A stretch of 64,000 nucleotides of DNA, from the NCBI RefSeq assembly GCF_012932495.1, contig NZ_JABCNG010000001.1, positions 2,170,001 through 2,234,000 of the forward strand, written 5' to 3'. This document shows, piece by piece, positions 18,320 to 27,880 of the stretch. The stretch comes from Novosphingobium sp. SG919 (GTDB lineage: Bacteria > Pseudomonadota > Alphaproteobacteria > Sphingomonadales > Sphingomonadaceae). Made by a program: the position numbers and the translations under genes. Every line of letters starts with the position of its first letter. The stretch's first letter is position 1. The notes beneath the pieces are model-generated. The model ran no database searches. It saw nothing but the letters and a program-made list of their open reading frames with translations, and had not been told where the DNA came from.

Positions 18320-19249
18320 TTATCCCAGACTGCCGGCAAACCGTTCTGCCAGACGACCAAGCTTGAAAGCCTCGGATACACAGTCAACGAACGCGCGGGT
18401 TTTGCCGGGCAGCAGCGTCCGCGAGGCGAAATAGATCGAGATCGCTCCCGCGTCGGCGTACCATTTCGGCACCAGTCGAATGAGGGCGCCGCTTTCTAGA
18501 TCGTTGATGACATCGGCCACAACAAGCATCGCAACGCCCAGGCCCAACAACGCGGATCGCCGCATCGCCGCCGGATCATTGAAGACAAATGCCTCCTTAA
18601 GTTGCACTGGAATTTGCTCTCCAGCGGCGTCTCGCATGATCCAGTGCCGTACCCGTCCTGACTGGAGCGAGCGCATGACGATACCGTCCAGGTGAGCCAA
18701 ATCTGCCGGGTTGGCGGGGAGGCTGCGTCCCGCCAAATAGGCCGGCGATGCCACCGCAATAATGTGAGCCGGGGCCAGATTGCGCGCCACGACACCCGGG
18801 GACAATTCGAACCCGCCACCGATAGCGACATCGTAGCCTTCGGCGATGATGTCGACCTGCCTGTTCTCGAAATGCCATTCTGGACGGATGGCGGGATAGC
18901 GCGCGATGAAGCCGGGGAGGAGCGGCAGGATGTGCATGGTGCCCAAGGTCGGTGCCATACTCACCTTGAGCACGCCGGACGGCGCACCGCCGGCCCTCGC
19001 CACGCCTGCAATCGCCGCCTGTATGTCGCTCAGGCTTCCTGAAATCGCCTGTCGGAACGCTTCGCCCGCTTCCGTCAGCGTCAACCTGCGCGTCGAGCGG
19101 TGGAAGAGACGGACGCCCAGATTGCGTTCCAGCATGGCGACATTGCGGCTGACGGCAGCCGGCGTGATCGCGAGACGGCGGGCCGCTTCGGAAAAGCTGC
19201 CATGATCAGCGCTGCGAACGAAGGATTCCAGATTGGCGAGCGTCTCCAT
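18320..19249 (-). CDS. LysR-family regulator
   Basis: About 309 residues from the ATG at 19249. The winged helix opens with METLANLESFVRSADHGSFSEAARRLAITPAAVSRNV, and the effector-binding domain follows from about residue 90. In-frame ATGs at 19267 and 19285 would add 6-12 residues; the chosen start matches the usual family N-terminus. It diverges from the SDR-to-OYE operon, with a dyad between them, so it probably controls that operon. The DGxxF-type HTH and the later FENRQVDIIAEGYDVAIGGG are those of the DsdC/CrgA-like group that often governs quinone or electrophile reductases. Effector unknown. Confidence 0.85.
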   Translation of the reverse strand: METLANLESFVRSADHGSFSEAARRLAITPAAVSRNVAMLERNLGVRLFHRSTRRLTLTEAGEAFRQAISGSLSDIQAAIAGVARAGGAPSGVLKVSMAPTLGTMHILPLLPGFIARYPAIRPEWHFENRQVDIIAEGYDVAIGGGFELSPGVVARNLAPAHIIAVASPAYLAGRSLPANPADLAHLDGIVMRSLQSGRVRHWIMRDAAGEQIPVQLKEAFVFNDPAAMRRSALLGLGVAMLVVADVINDLESGALIRLVPKWYADAGAISIYFASRTLLPGKTRAFVDCVSEAFKLGRLAERFAGSLG

Positions 19250-19294
19250 GGCTTCATCTTCAACCATCAATTGAAGATAATGCAAGCCATATAC

Positions 19295-19315
19295 GGCTAA
19301 TCGTTGATGTTAGCC
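19295..19315. promoter_or_regulatory. LysR-type dyad between divergent genes
   Basis: GGCTAA-N9-TTAGCC, a perfect six-base inverted repeat, sits between the LysR gene and the SDR gene. Its position and size suit a LysR regulatory site. No exact -10/-35 pair could be assigned. Confidence 0.5.
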
Positions 19316-19353
19316 TGGGTCATATTCCCTTCACCAACACACCTGGAGTGAAG

Positions 19354-20115
19354 ATGATGACGACCAACTCCCAACCCCTCCTTGGCAAGGTAGCCTTGGT
19401 CACCGGCGGCACCCGTGGCATTGGCGCAGCCATTGTCCGTCGCCTTGCCCGCGATGGCGCAGACGTGGTGTTCAGCTATGCCGCTTCGGCGGATCAGGCT
19501 GCAGCCCTTGTGCAGGAAGTCGAGGCCCTTGGTCGGCGCGCAGTGTCTATCCGCGCGGATCAAGCAGTCGCCGCCGAGGTCACTGCGCTCGTAAGGGATG
19601 CACATGCCGCATTCGGCCAGCTCGACATCCTCATCAATTCTGCAGGTGTCTTCGTCACCGGAATGGTCGATGATGCAGAGGCTGACCTTGCTGCGTTCGA
19701 CCGTCAGATTGCGGTGAATGTAAAGGCAGTCGCGACAGCTGTTCGGGCGGCGGTGCCACTCCTCAGCGATGGCGGACGCATCGTCTCGATCGGCACTACC
19801 GGCGCTGTTCACGTCCCCTTTGCAGGCGCGGCGGACTATATTGCCACGAAGGCGGCGGTGGCAGCCTATAGCCGTGGTTGGGCACGCGACCTTGGTCCGC
19901 GTGGCATCACTGTCAACGTGGTTCAGCCCGGCGCGATCAATACCGACATGAACCCGGAAACCGGCGACTTTGCGGCCATGCTGAGCGGCCTTGCTGCGCT
20001 TGGCCGCTATGGCCAGCCGGAAGACATCGCCAATGCCGTCGCGTTCCTGGCCGGACCGGACGCCAGCTATATCACGGGCGCCACGCTCAACGTCGATGGC
20101 GGCCAGCTCGCCTGA
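19354..20115 (+). CDS. SDR-family oxidoreductase
   Basis: Classical short-chain dehydrogenase of about 253 residues. TGGTRGIG near residue 20 is the cofactor motif; an Arg after the Gly motif (GTRGIG) and the SY at the second strand end suggest NADPH. NSAG lies near 92, the catalytic Ser near 146 and YIATK provides Tyr/Lys. The C-terminal YITGATLNVDGG is typical of 3-oxoacyl-ACP-reductase-like SDRs. GGAG precedes tandem ATGs at 19354 and 19357. It heads an operon of four reductase-like genes; substrate unknown. Confidence 0.88.
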   Translation: MMTTNSQPLLGKVALVTGGTRGIGAAIVRRLARDGADVVFSYAASADQAAALVQEVEALGRRAVSIRADQAVAAEVTALVRDAHAAFGQLDILINSAGVFVTGMVDDAEADLAAFDRQIAVNVKAVATAVRAAVPLLSDGGRIVSIGTTGAVHVPFAGAADYIATKAAVAAYSRGWARDLGPRGITVNVVQPGAINTDMNPETGDFAAMLSGLAALGRYGQPEDIANAVAFLAGPDASYITGATLNVDGGQLA

Positions 20116-20160
20116 GCGCGCGCTTCCCAACCACAATACGCACATCGAAGGATGAAAAGC

Positions 20161-20763
20161 ATGACGAGCATCGGAATCATCGGTGCGGGGCAGATCGGCA
20201 GTGCCATCGCCCGCGCCCTGGCCAACAAGGGCATTCCCGCAACGATCGCCAACAGCCGTGGACCAGAGAGCTTGCAGGATTTCCTTTCCGAAGTCGGCCC
20301 TGCCATCACGGGCGGCACCGTCGCCGAGGCTGCCACGAAAGACATCGTCTTCGTCGCGGTAAACTGGTCGCGCTTGCCCGAGCTGTTCGCAACCCTGCCC
20401 GATTTTGCCGGGCGGATCGTGGTGGATACCAACAATCCCATCGAGGCGCCGCTGTTCAAGCCGGCCGACCTGGGCGGGCTCGCCTCATCCGAGGTAGTGG
20501 CGGGGCTGGCGCGCGGTGCGAAGCTGGTCAAGGCCTTCAACCACCTACAGCCCCAACTCCTGTCCGGCGACCCGCGCAGCGAAGGTGGTAGGCGCGTCTT
20601 GTTCTATTCGGGCGACGATGCACCGGCCAAGGAAGAAGTCGGCGCGCTCATCGACCGGCTGGGCTTTGCCGGAATCGATCTGGGTGCGCTCGCTATCGGC
20701 GCCCGCCTCGTGCAGTTTCCGGGTGGTCCGTTGCCCGCCCTCAACCTCGTCAAGTTTGGCTGA
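20161..20763 (+). CDS. F420-type NADP-binding oxidoreductase
   Basis: Protein of about 200 residues with an N-terminal Rossmann fold (IGIIGAGQIGSAIARAL at 4-20) and the VDTNNP and AFNHLQPQLLSGDP segments of the NADPH-dependent F420 reductase-like family. Sphingomonads are not expected to make F420, so it probably uses NADP(H) with another partner. The ATG at 20161 is preferred over one at 20152, whose ribosome binding site is too close. It lies 45 bases after the SDR gene in the same operon. Confidence 0.82.
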   Translation: MTSIGIIGAGQIGSAIARALANKGIPATIANSRGPESLQDFLSEVGPAITGGTVAEAATKDIVFVAVNWSRLPELFATLPDFAGRIVVDTNNPIEAPLFKPADLGGLASSEVVAGLARGAKLVKAFNHLQPQLLSGDPRSEGGRRVLFYSGDDAPAKEEVGALIDRLGFAGIDLGALAIGARLVQFPGGPLPALNLVKFG

Positions 20764-20792
20764 CCTCCAGGCCGCCCAGAAAGGAATGTGCC

Positions 20793-21194
20793 ATGACTGA
20801 CACCACAGCCACGCAACCCGCCGCAGAGCCAGGCTATGACGCTCTGCTTCGCGCCAATCTTGAGCGCATCTTCAACGAGCGCGATCCGGCGCGACGCGAC
20901 GCGGCCATCGCAGACCTCTATGTAGTCGATCCCGTCATGTACGAACCCGACGCCATCGTGGCAGGGCGTCAGGCCATCTCGGACGTCGCCGGAAAGCTCA
21001 TCGACAACTTCGGCCCGGATTTCGCCTTCGTGCCGGAAGGCAAGGGTCTGGGCCATCACGGCATGGCAACGCTGCGTTGGCACGCTGGCACACCCGGCAA
21101 TCCCGCAACAGTCATCGGCGCTGATACCGCAGAAATCATCGACGGTCGTATTGCCCGGCTCTGGGTGCTGCTCGATCTCTCTCCGAACAATTGA
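20793..21194 (+). CDS. SnoaL-like (NTF2-fold) protein
   Basis: Protein of 133 residues with the NTF2/SnoaL cone-fold pattern: a helix (LLRANLERIFNERDPARR), YVVDPVMYEPDAIVAGR, and a C-terminal strand set DTAEIIDGRIARLWVLLDL. Such proteins act as small isomerases, cyclases or hydrolases, or as binding partners. It is 29 bases downstream of the F420-type reductase and 28 bases upstream of the OYE gene. Specific activity cannot be predicted. Confidence 0.8.
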   Translation: MTDTTATQPAAEPGYDALLRANLERIFNERDPARRDAAIADLYVVDPVMYEPDAIVAGRQAISDVAGKLIDNFGPDFAFVPEGKGLGHHGMATLRWHAGTPGNPATVIGADTAEIIDGRIARLWVLLDLSPNN

Positions 21195-21222
21195 AACACG
21201 CTCTGCATAAGGACGTTTTCCC

Positions 21223-22305
21223 ATGACCGATCTTTTCTCCCCGTATCACCTGGGCCGACTCGCGCTTTCCAATCGCCTCGTCATGGCCCCGATGACCCGC
21301 AGCCGTGCGCAGGGCGACGGCACTCCCGGCGCAAGTGCCGCGATCTATTATGGCCAGCGCGCCAGCATGGGCCTGATCATCAGCGAGGGTACGCAACCGT
21401 CTGACGACGGGCAGGGCTATCTGACCACGCCCGGCATCTACACGCCCGCCCATGTCGCCGGTTGGCGCAAAGTCGCCAATGCCGTGCATGCCGGGGGCAG
21501 CCACCTGTTCATCCAGCTCATGCATGTCGGCCGGATGTCGCATCCTGACAACACGCCGCATCACCGGCAGGCACTGGCCCCAAGCCCGATTGCGCCGGGC
21601 ACGCCTATGTTCACGCCCAGGGGCATGCTGGATATTCCCGTGCCGCGCGCCATGACGCAGGCCGACATCGACCAGACCATTTCCGATTTTCGGCATGCCG
21701 CGCGTAGCGCCATCGAAGCAGGAGCCGACGGGGTCGAGATCCACGGCGCCAATGCCTATCTGATCCATCAGTTTTTGGCGCCAAGCGCCAATGCCCGCAC
21801 CGACCGCTACGGAGGACCGATCGAGAACCGCGCTCGCTTCGCCATCGCGGTTGCGGCGGCCGTGGCGGACGAGATTGGCGCCGAGCGCACGGGCATCCGC
21901 TTGTCACCCGGAATGGCGATGTGGGGCATTGATGAGGGGCCGGACAGCGCCGACCTTTATCGCCATCTAGTAGCGGAGCTCGACAAGCTCGATCTCGCCT
22001 ATCTGCACATCACCCATAACGTGCCCGATGGCCTACTGCGCGAACTGCGAGCAGCGTGGCACCAGACCTTCATCCTCAACCGCCCCGGACGGGCGCGCGA
22101 CACGATCGGTGCCGACATCGCGTCAGGCCTTGCAGACCTCGAATCATACGGCGTCATGGTACTGGCGAACCCCGATTTCGTTGAACGTGTCAGGGCAGAT
22201 GCACCGCTCAACCAAGGCGACCGTGCGAGCTTCTTTGGCGGGAGCGATGCTGGCTATATCGATTATCCATCGATGGGAAACGCCACCGAAGATCAGCACG
22301 GGTGA
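21223..22305 (+). CDS. Old Yellow Enzyme-family ene-reductase
   Basis: FMN-dependent enoate reductase of 360 residues. PMTRSRAQGDGTP near the N-terminus, QLMHVGRMSHPD near 105 and HGANAYLIHQFLAPSAN near 180 (the His/Asn pair that binds the substrate carbonyl) place it in the classical OYE/NemA/XenA group, with DRYGGPIENR following. It would reduce activated alkenes, quinones or nitro compounds with NAD(P)H. It is the last intact gene of a LysR-controlled operon with an SDR, an F420-type reductase and a SnoaL protein, a set that suggests reductive detoxification of electrophiles. Confidence 0.9.
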   Translation: MTDLFSPYHLGRLALSNRLVMAPMTRSRAQGDGTPGASAAIYYGQRASMGLIISEGTQPSDDGQGYLTTPGIYTPAHVAGWRKVANAVHAGGSHLFIQLMHVGRMSHPDNTPHHRQALAPSPIAPGTPMFTPRGMLDIPVPRAMTQADIDQTISDFRHAARSAIEAGADGVEIHGANAYLIHQFLAPSANARTDRYGGPIENRARFAIAVAAAVADEIGAERTGIRLSPGMAMWGIDEGPDSADLYRHLVAELDKLDLAYLHITHNVPDGLLRELRAAWHQTFILNRPGRARDTIGADIASGLADLESYGVMVLANPDFVERVRADAPLNQGDRASFFGGSDAGYIDYPSMGNATEDQHG

Positions 22306-22367
22306 CCACCCGGATTCTCAATCTCCTGTCAGAAAAACCATCATGACCAACTTCATCACCGGCTGCC

Positions 22368-22559
22368 TACGTCGCCCGCTACGGCATAGCGCAGGGCCGC
22401 GTGGCCAAGGCCATTGTGGTGAGCGCAGTGCCGCCGATCATGCAGAAGACTGAACACTACCCTGGCAGCCCGCCGATCAAGATCTTCGACGGCCTACGTG
22501 CCGGACTTGCTGGCAACCGGGCGCAATTTTTCCGCGTCTTGCGTCGTATTTTTGGGTAG
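22368..22559 (+). pseudogene. fragment of a chloroperoxidase-like alpha/beta hydrolase
   Basis: An open stretch of 63 codons ending in TAG reads YVARYGIAQGRVAKAIVV, then SAVPPIMQKTE and a later FDGLRAGLAGNRAQFF. These are internal blocks of the non-heme chloroperoxidase/esterase family (the region just after the nucleophile elbow). The N-terminal third with the GHSTGG elbow and the C-terminal half with Asp and His are missing, so it is inactive. Position suggests it was once the last gene of the OYE operon and was destroyed by the rearrangement that also left the IS3 relic downstream. Confidence 0.72.
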
Positions 22560-22605
22560 CCCAGCGCGCTGCCGGAGGGGGCACATAGCGGAGAGGGTGG
22601 AATCG

Positions 22606-22629
22606 AAACAATCATCTAAGTGATTGTTT
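22606..22629 (+). terminator. AT-rich hairpin with U-tract
   Basis: AAACAATCA and TGATTGTTT form a perfect nine-base-pair stem with loop TCTAAG; two more T residues follow. It could terminate transcription from the OYE operon, although the low GC of the stem also fits an operator or an end of an inserted element. Confidence 0.5.
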
Positions 22630-22967
22630 TTCAAAAAAAGAAAAAATTTGCGCGCTTTACCCCACATTTCTGCCCCTTGATTGTCTATAATCGATAAATC
22701 ACAACAACTTGTGCATTCCCCTCAGCCTTCAGACTGCCATGCCATCAGCCTGAGCAAGATCGCGATTTTCTGTGGGGAAGAACTTGGCCATGCTTCCTTC
22801 GAGCCGTTGACTCCAGTCTTTAGAAGCCATGGCAGGCGCCTAACAGCTAGCATCGCGATAACTATGCGGGCCAAGCGCAGCCGCCTTGCCTATAAAGAAT
22901 AGTCGGATCGACCTTGGTCAAGACGCTGGCAGTACGATTCGCAGTAAGCCAGCGGGATTTCGCCATG

Positions 22968-23162
22968 ATGGTACCAGTGGCGAGCCACTTTGCAGCATAG
23001 ACCTGGTCGATGGACTTCGTGGCCGACACGTTCGGCGCTTCCCGTCGGCTGAGCATCCTGGTGATCAACGATGACGCCTGCCGCGAGAACCTGTGCCTGG
23101 TGAGGGACACCAGAAACTCGGGCGTGCAGGCAAGCATCTCGATTCTGCTGCTGCACTGCTGA
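22968..23162 (+). mobile_element. IS3-family (IS407-like) transposase OrfB relic
   Basis: In one frame the DNA reads VPVASHFAA-stop-TWSMDFVADTFG, then RRLSILVINDDACRENLCLV, then RDT. WSMDFV and the following FR-I-L-V-V-D-D-x-x-R-E pattern are the DDE-type integrase core entrance of IS3-group OrfB. An internal stop and loss of both flanks show that it is dead. Terminal inverted repeats and target duplications were not found. Confidence 0.72.
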
Positions 23163-23342
23163 TCGCCGAGAACGGCAGGGGTATCGCCCATACTGTTGGT
23201 CGATAGCCCTTACAGGCTCTCCAGCGAAATGGCCGCCTGTTCCCGATGCTACCGTAATTCGTTTGTATGGCCTTAGTGCTGGCCGCCGCGGCTTTAGCGC
23301 TGTTCTACCGGGACAGAAAAGCGGACTGAACGCCGTTGTTGC

Positions 23343-24818
23343 TCAGCGCGCCATCGCTTGCATGAGCGCGGTAGAGGTGTCGTCGGACAGTGCCAGGTCG
23401 CGCAGCCGGCGAATTTCTCCCGCGCTGCGCGCTGCCCGCCCATGTTCGGCCACGATGCGCTCGTAATTGGCCAGACCGCGTTCGAATGTATCACCATAGC
23501 CTTTGATAAGGCGCTGGCACTTGACGAGCTCGAGCGCAGCCTCGCCGTCTCGCCGCAGCTCGGCCCGCACCAAATCGAGCCAGTGCTCGATGCGCGCCTG
23601 CTCTTCGGCGTAGCGCAGCGAGCGCCGGCGCAGAATACGCATGCTCGCCACCACATGCAGCACCAGGAACCAGCGCAGGCTTGTCGTTTCAACATGACGG
23701 CCTGCGCGGAAGAACCGGCCCAGCAGGTTTGACAAGCCCTGGCTGGCCAGAATGCGGCGGCCGATGCCTGCGGGCAGGGTTTCGCAAACTTCCTGAAGGC
23801 GCGGGTGCATGAATTCCACGATCGAGACGACCTGGTCGGGCTGGGCCTTGATCTCGCCACGCACACGCGCGAAGCGGCTGCCCCGGATCTTGAGATCGGC
23901 CACCCGGATCGTGTCCTCGTAGGCCATCCACAGCGCCAGATGGCGTGCCGCTTCCGCCGTGACGGCATAGGGCGCCACGTCCAGCGCGGCGCAGGCCTCC
24001 AAGCGATCGAGATAAAGCGCAGCGTAGTCCGCGTCCTGATAGTCCATCAGCTTGGCCACGCCGTGCAGCGCATTGGTCCGCGCGGCATTCGGCAGCGTGC
24101 GGGTGATCCGCGCCGCCAGCACGCGGCCGCGATCGGTCGTCGGCTCGGGCGCGGCGTGGACCGGCGCATCGGGCATGGCGACGGGCCCCTGCGCCTGCTC
24201 GAACCCGTCCTGGAAACCGCGCAGATTGCTCTGCACGGCAATGCCGCCTTGCTCGATCGCCTGTCGGAAGGTTTCGACCCGGAACGGCAGGGCGCCGCTG
24301 CCGGCCAGGGCGCCGAACATCACCGCGCTGATCACGCTGCACGACCGTTCGGTCGCCGCGTCCATGTCGAAGCCGACGAAACGCCTGGACCGCTTGTGCG
24401 CCGCCTCGATGATCTTGTCGCTATTGCCGCGCCCATCGCCCATCACCTGCTTCTCGCCAATGGCATAGATGCGGTGGGTGGAACCGATCAGCGTTGTGCG
24501 CGCGGCGGTGGAAAACCCGCGCAGCAAGGCGCGGCCCGCTTCCATAAGTTCGGACGCGATCACCACGTCCACGTCGCCCGGCATGGGCATCTGCGCGAAA
24601 ACGGGCACGCGGCCCGAGCCATCGGGCCGCGCCAGTTCAACGTAATAGACGGTCGATCCCGTGCGCTGCGCCACGCCGGGCACCGACGTGCCCTGGGCCA
24701 GCCAGCCTTCGGCGCGGGCAACGTCCTGGATCCAGTCGGCCAGGACGCCCCCGCCCTGCCCGCCCAACGCGAGAACGGCGATGGTCAGGCGATCTTGTGT
24801 TGCGACGGACATGGTCAT
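23343..24818 (-). CDS. iorB: indolepyruvate ferredoxin oxidoreductase-like, beta subunit
   Basis: Protein of 491 residues. The N-terminal gamma-type domain of 2-oxoacid:ferredoxin oxidoreductases is visible (LTIAVLALGGQGGGVLADW at about 9-27, then TSVPGVAQRTGSTVYYVEL). The C-terminal 300 residues are the DUF6537-like extension present in the long IOR family. It pairs with the alpha subunit 32 bases upstream. The complex oxidatively decarboxylates an aryl-2-oxoacid to an aryl-acyl-CoA. The ATG at 24818 is preferred; an upstream extension would lie inside iorA. In this cluster the substrate may be isatinate rather than indolepyruvate. Confidence 0.88.
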   Translation of the reverse strand: MTMSVATQDRLTIAVLALGGQGGGVLADWIQDVARAEGWLAQGTSVPGVAQRTGSTVYYVELARPDGSGRVPVFAQMPMPGDVDVVIASELMEAGRALLRGFSTAARTTLIGSTHRIYAIGEKQVMGDGRGNSDKIIEAAHKRSRRFVGFDMDAATERSCSVISAVMFGALAGSGALPFRVETFRQAIEQGGIAVQSNLRGFQDGFEQAQGPVAMPDAPVHAAPEPTTDRGRVLAARITRTLPNAARTNALHGVAKLMDYQDADYAALYLDRLEACAALDVAPYAVTAEAARHLALWMAYEDTIRVADLKIRGSRFARVRGEIKAQPDQVVSIVEFMHPRLQEVCETLPAGIGRRILASQGLSNLLGRFFRAGRHVETTSLRWFLVLHVVASMRILRRRSLRYAEEQARIEHWLDLVRAELRRDGEAALELVKCQRLIKGYGDTFERGLANYERIVAEHGRAARSAGEIRRLRDLALSDDTSTALMQAMAR

Positions 24819-24850
24819 TCTCTTGTTTGGGGTGCCTGGGCGATGGCGTG

Positions 24851-26995
24851 TCAGAATGCGCGCGCGGCGCGGCCGCGTTCGGCGGCCAGTTGCCGGCTGG
24901 CGATGATCGCACCGCCGATCCGGGCCTTGAGCCGTTCCAGCCGGCCGGGATTGGCCACGATCTTCGCGCGGTAGAAGCTGGGGCAGAGCACGGCGGCATG
25001 GCTGACTTCGCCGCACAGACCGCAGCCCACGCAGGAATTCTCCACATGGGCCACTGGGTCCTGCCGCAGCGGGTCAGGGTTGGGCTTGATCGTCAGCGAC
25101 GGGCAACCCGACAGGCGGATGCAGCTGTGGTCCCCGGTGCAGGTGTCGCTATCCACGCCAAAGCGTTCGCGCACGACCCGCTTGCCGGCCTTGAGCGCGG
25201 CAGCGGTGACCTTCTTTTCGCGGCGCTGCTTGTTGAGCATGCATTCCGACTGGGCGACGATGACCTTCGGGCCCTTTTCCGGCGTGGTCAGCGCCTCGCG
25301 CAGCAAGGACGTCATCCGCGCCAGGTCATACGTGCGGGTCGTTTCCCGAACCCATTTCGCGCCAACGCCGCGAACGGCTTTGGTAATCGGATTGCGCGTC
25401 TCGCGACTGGCATTGTCGGCCCGCGACGACAGGATGTCCTGCCCGCCGGTCGCCGCCGAATAGCCGTTGTCGATGATCATCGTGACGGTGTCGTCCTTGT
25501 TGAACACCGCGTTGCCGATGCCGGACGTCAGGCCGTTGTGCCAGAACCCGCCGTCGCCCATGATGGCGATCGAGCGCTTGCCGCCTTCGCCGTCCTTGGG
25601 CTTGAATGCCGAAGCACCCGCCGCGCCCAGGCCATAGCCCATCGTCGTGTTGCCGATGTTGAAGGGCGGCAGGATCGAGAACAAGTGGCAGCCGATGTCG
25701 GCCGAAACGTGCGTGGGGCCCAGATCGCGCTCCACCAGCTTCATCGCGGTGAAGATCGGCCGTTCCGGGCAGCCGGTGCAGAAGCCTGCCGGCCGCTGCG
25801 GGATTTCCTGGGCAACGCGCGCCGGCAGCGGATCCAGGGCGTCGGGGGCCGGCGCCAAGGCGGGTGCCTGATCCGCCAGGAACCGCGACAGGCCCTTGCG
25901 GATCACGTCGGCGGTATATTCGCCCGAGCGCGGCAGCATGTCCTTGCCCAGGATACGGGTGTCCAGCCCGGCGCGACGCACAAGCGTGTTGAGCTCGTGC
26001 TCGATGAATTCGGGCTGGCCTTCCTCGACAACCAGGACCGTACGCTTGCCCGCGCAGAACGCGGCCACTTCGTCGGGGATCAGCGGATAAGTGACGTTGA
26101 GGCAATAGATCGGCAGCTGCGCGGCGCCGTAGGCATCGGCCAGCCCTAGGAGTTCCATCGCGCGGTTGAGGTTGTTGTAGAGCCCGCCCTGGACGATGAT
26201 GCCGATGCCCGCCTCGCTCTGTGCCGGCCCGAACCATTCGTTGAGCCGGTTGTCGCGGACATAGGCCACGCCGGCTGGCCAGCGCTGCTCAATCTTCTCC
26301 ACCTCGTGGAGGAAGTTGGCGGGGGGCAGCACGATCCGGTCGGTATCGCGCACCGGCGCCGCGGCCGCCTCACCCACGGTGAGCGGCGGGCGGCGGTTGT
26401 CCTTGGCCACGAACGAGCCGGTCATGTGGCACGATCGCACGCGCAGTTGCAGCATGACGGGCGTGTTCGACGCTTCGGAAAGGCGGAAAGCCTGTTCCAC
26501 CGAATCCACAATGCTCGGCAGGTTGGGCCGGGGATCGATCAGCCACATCTGCGATTTCATCGCGAAGGCGTGGGTGCGCTCCTGCATGATCGAGGAGCCC
26601 TCGCCATAGTCCTCGCCCACGATGATCAGCGCGCCACCGGTCACCCCGCCAGAAGCGACATTGGACAGCGCGTCGGACGCGACGTTGGTGCCCACGACGG
26701 ACTTCCACGCCACCGCCCCGCGCAGCGGATAGTTGACCGAGGCCGCCAGCATGGCCGCCGCCGTCGCTTCCGAAGCGCTCGCTTCGAAGTGCACTCCCAG
26801 ATCACACAGCAGGTCGTTGGCATCGGCGAAGACATCCATCAGGTGGCTGATGGGCGAACCCTGATACCCGCCGACATAGGCGACGCCCGACTGCAACAGG
26901 GCCTTGGTCACGGCCAGAATGCCTTCGCCGGTGAAGACTTCGCCTTCGCCCGCCGTCAGCTTGACCACTTCACGCTTGAACGACCGCTCCGCCAT
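24851..26995 (-). CDS. iorA: indolepyruvate ferredoxin oxidoreductase-like, alpha subunit
   Basis: TPP- and Fe-S-dependent 2-oxoacid oxidoreductase subunit of 714 residues. The N-terminal pyrimidine domain starts with FTGEGILAVTKALLQSGV, the TPP-binding domain holds GDGGFWHNG and NAVFN...NGY near 480-520, and the C-terminus carries iron-sulfur cysteines in CTGDHSCIRLSGCP and NSCVGCGLC. The FCTGCPERP loop near 395 is typical of IorA. It forms an operon with the cyclase (6-base gap) and iorB. In this family CoA and oxidised ferredoxin convert an aryl-2-oxoacid to acyl-CoA plus CO2. No CoA ligase lies in the cluster, so this enzyme is the likely source of the aryl-CoA used by the divergent monooxygenase. 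Confidence 0.9.
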   Translation of the reverse strand: MAERSFKREVVKLTAGEGEVFTGEGILAVTKALLQSGVAYVGGYQGSPISHLMDVFADANDLLCDLGVHFEASASEATAAAMLAASVNYPLRGAVAWKSVVGTNVASDALSNVASGGVTGGALIIVGEDYGEGSSIMQERTHAFAMKSQMWLIDPRPNLPSIVDSVEQAFRLSEASNTPVMLQLRVRSCHMTGSFVAKDNRRPPLTVGEAAAAPVRDTDRIVLPPANFLHEVEKIEQRWPAGVAYVRDNRLNEWFGPAQSEAGIGIIVQGGLYNNLNRAMELLGLADAYGAAQLPIYCLNVTYPLIPDEVAAFCAGKRTVLVVEEGQPEFIEHELNTLVRRAGLDTRILGKDMLPRSGEYTADVIRKGLSRFLADQAPALAPAPDALDPLPARVAQEIPQRPAGFCTGCPERPIFTAMKLVERDLGPTHVSADIGCHLFSILPPFNIGNTTMGYGLGAAGASAFKPKDGEGGKRSIAIMGDGGFWHNGLTSGIGNAVFNKDDTVTMIIDNGYSAATGGQDILSSRADNASRETRNPITKAVRGVGAKWVRETTRTYDLARMTSLLREALTTPEKGPKVIVAQSECMLNKQRREKKVTAAALKAGKRVVRERFGVDSDTCTGDHSCIRLSGCPSLTIKPNPDPLRQDPVAHVENSCVGCGLCGEVSHAAVLCPSFYRAKIVANPGRLERLKARIGGAIIASRQLAAERGRAARAF

Positions 26996-27001
26996 GCCGG
27001 G

Positions 27002-27778
<777 letters not shown>

Positions 27779-27827
27779 GGACTCGGGCTCCTTTTCGGAC
27801 CATTACCCCAAAGACTATCCCCTTAAC

Positions 27828-27839
27828 TTGCATATGCAA
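27828..27839. promoter_or_regulatory. MarR operator 1, TTGCATATGCAA palindrome
   Basis: Perfect 12-base palindrome inside AACTTGCATATGCAACTAA, midway between the cyclase operon and the MarR gene. Its core (TTGCA-N2-TGCAA) is repeated in front of the monooxygenase gene. The position allows control of both divergent transcripts, including autoregulation. Confidence 0.75.
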
Positions 27840-27880
27840 CTAAAATGTTTTTGACCGCTGACTGCCGCTTGGAGTTTTGA

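Larger units (their letters stand above)
22560..23342. other. decayed 783-base gap with AT-rich core and IS relic
   Basis: Contains a 9-bp hairpin (22606-22629), an A-rich run with two poly-A tracts (about 22633-22646), a consensus TATAAT (22686-22691) without a convincing -35, and an IS3-family transposase relic. Base composition at 22600-22700 is strikingly lower in GC than the surroundings. No intact gene is present. Confidence 0.55.

Noticed and set aside
18204..18320. Insertion sequence end after the nadV pseudogene
   Set aside because: The AT-poor segment has no convincing terminal inverted repeat or transposase fragment, so no element was called.
22686..22691. Consensus TATAAT in the AT-rich island as a promoter
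   Set aside because: No acceptable -35 at 16-18 bases and no gene downstream; may be chance in AT-rich DNA.
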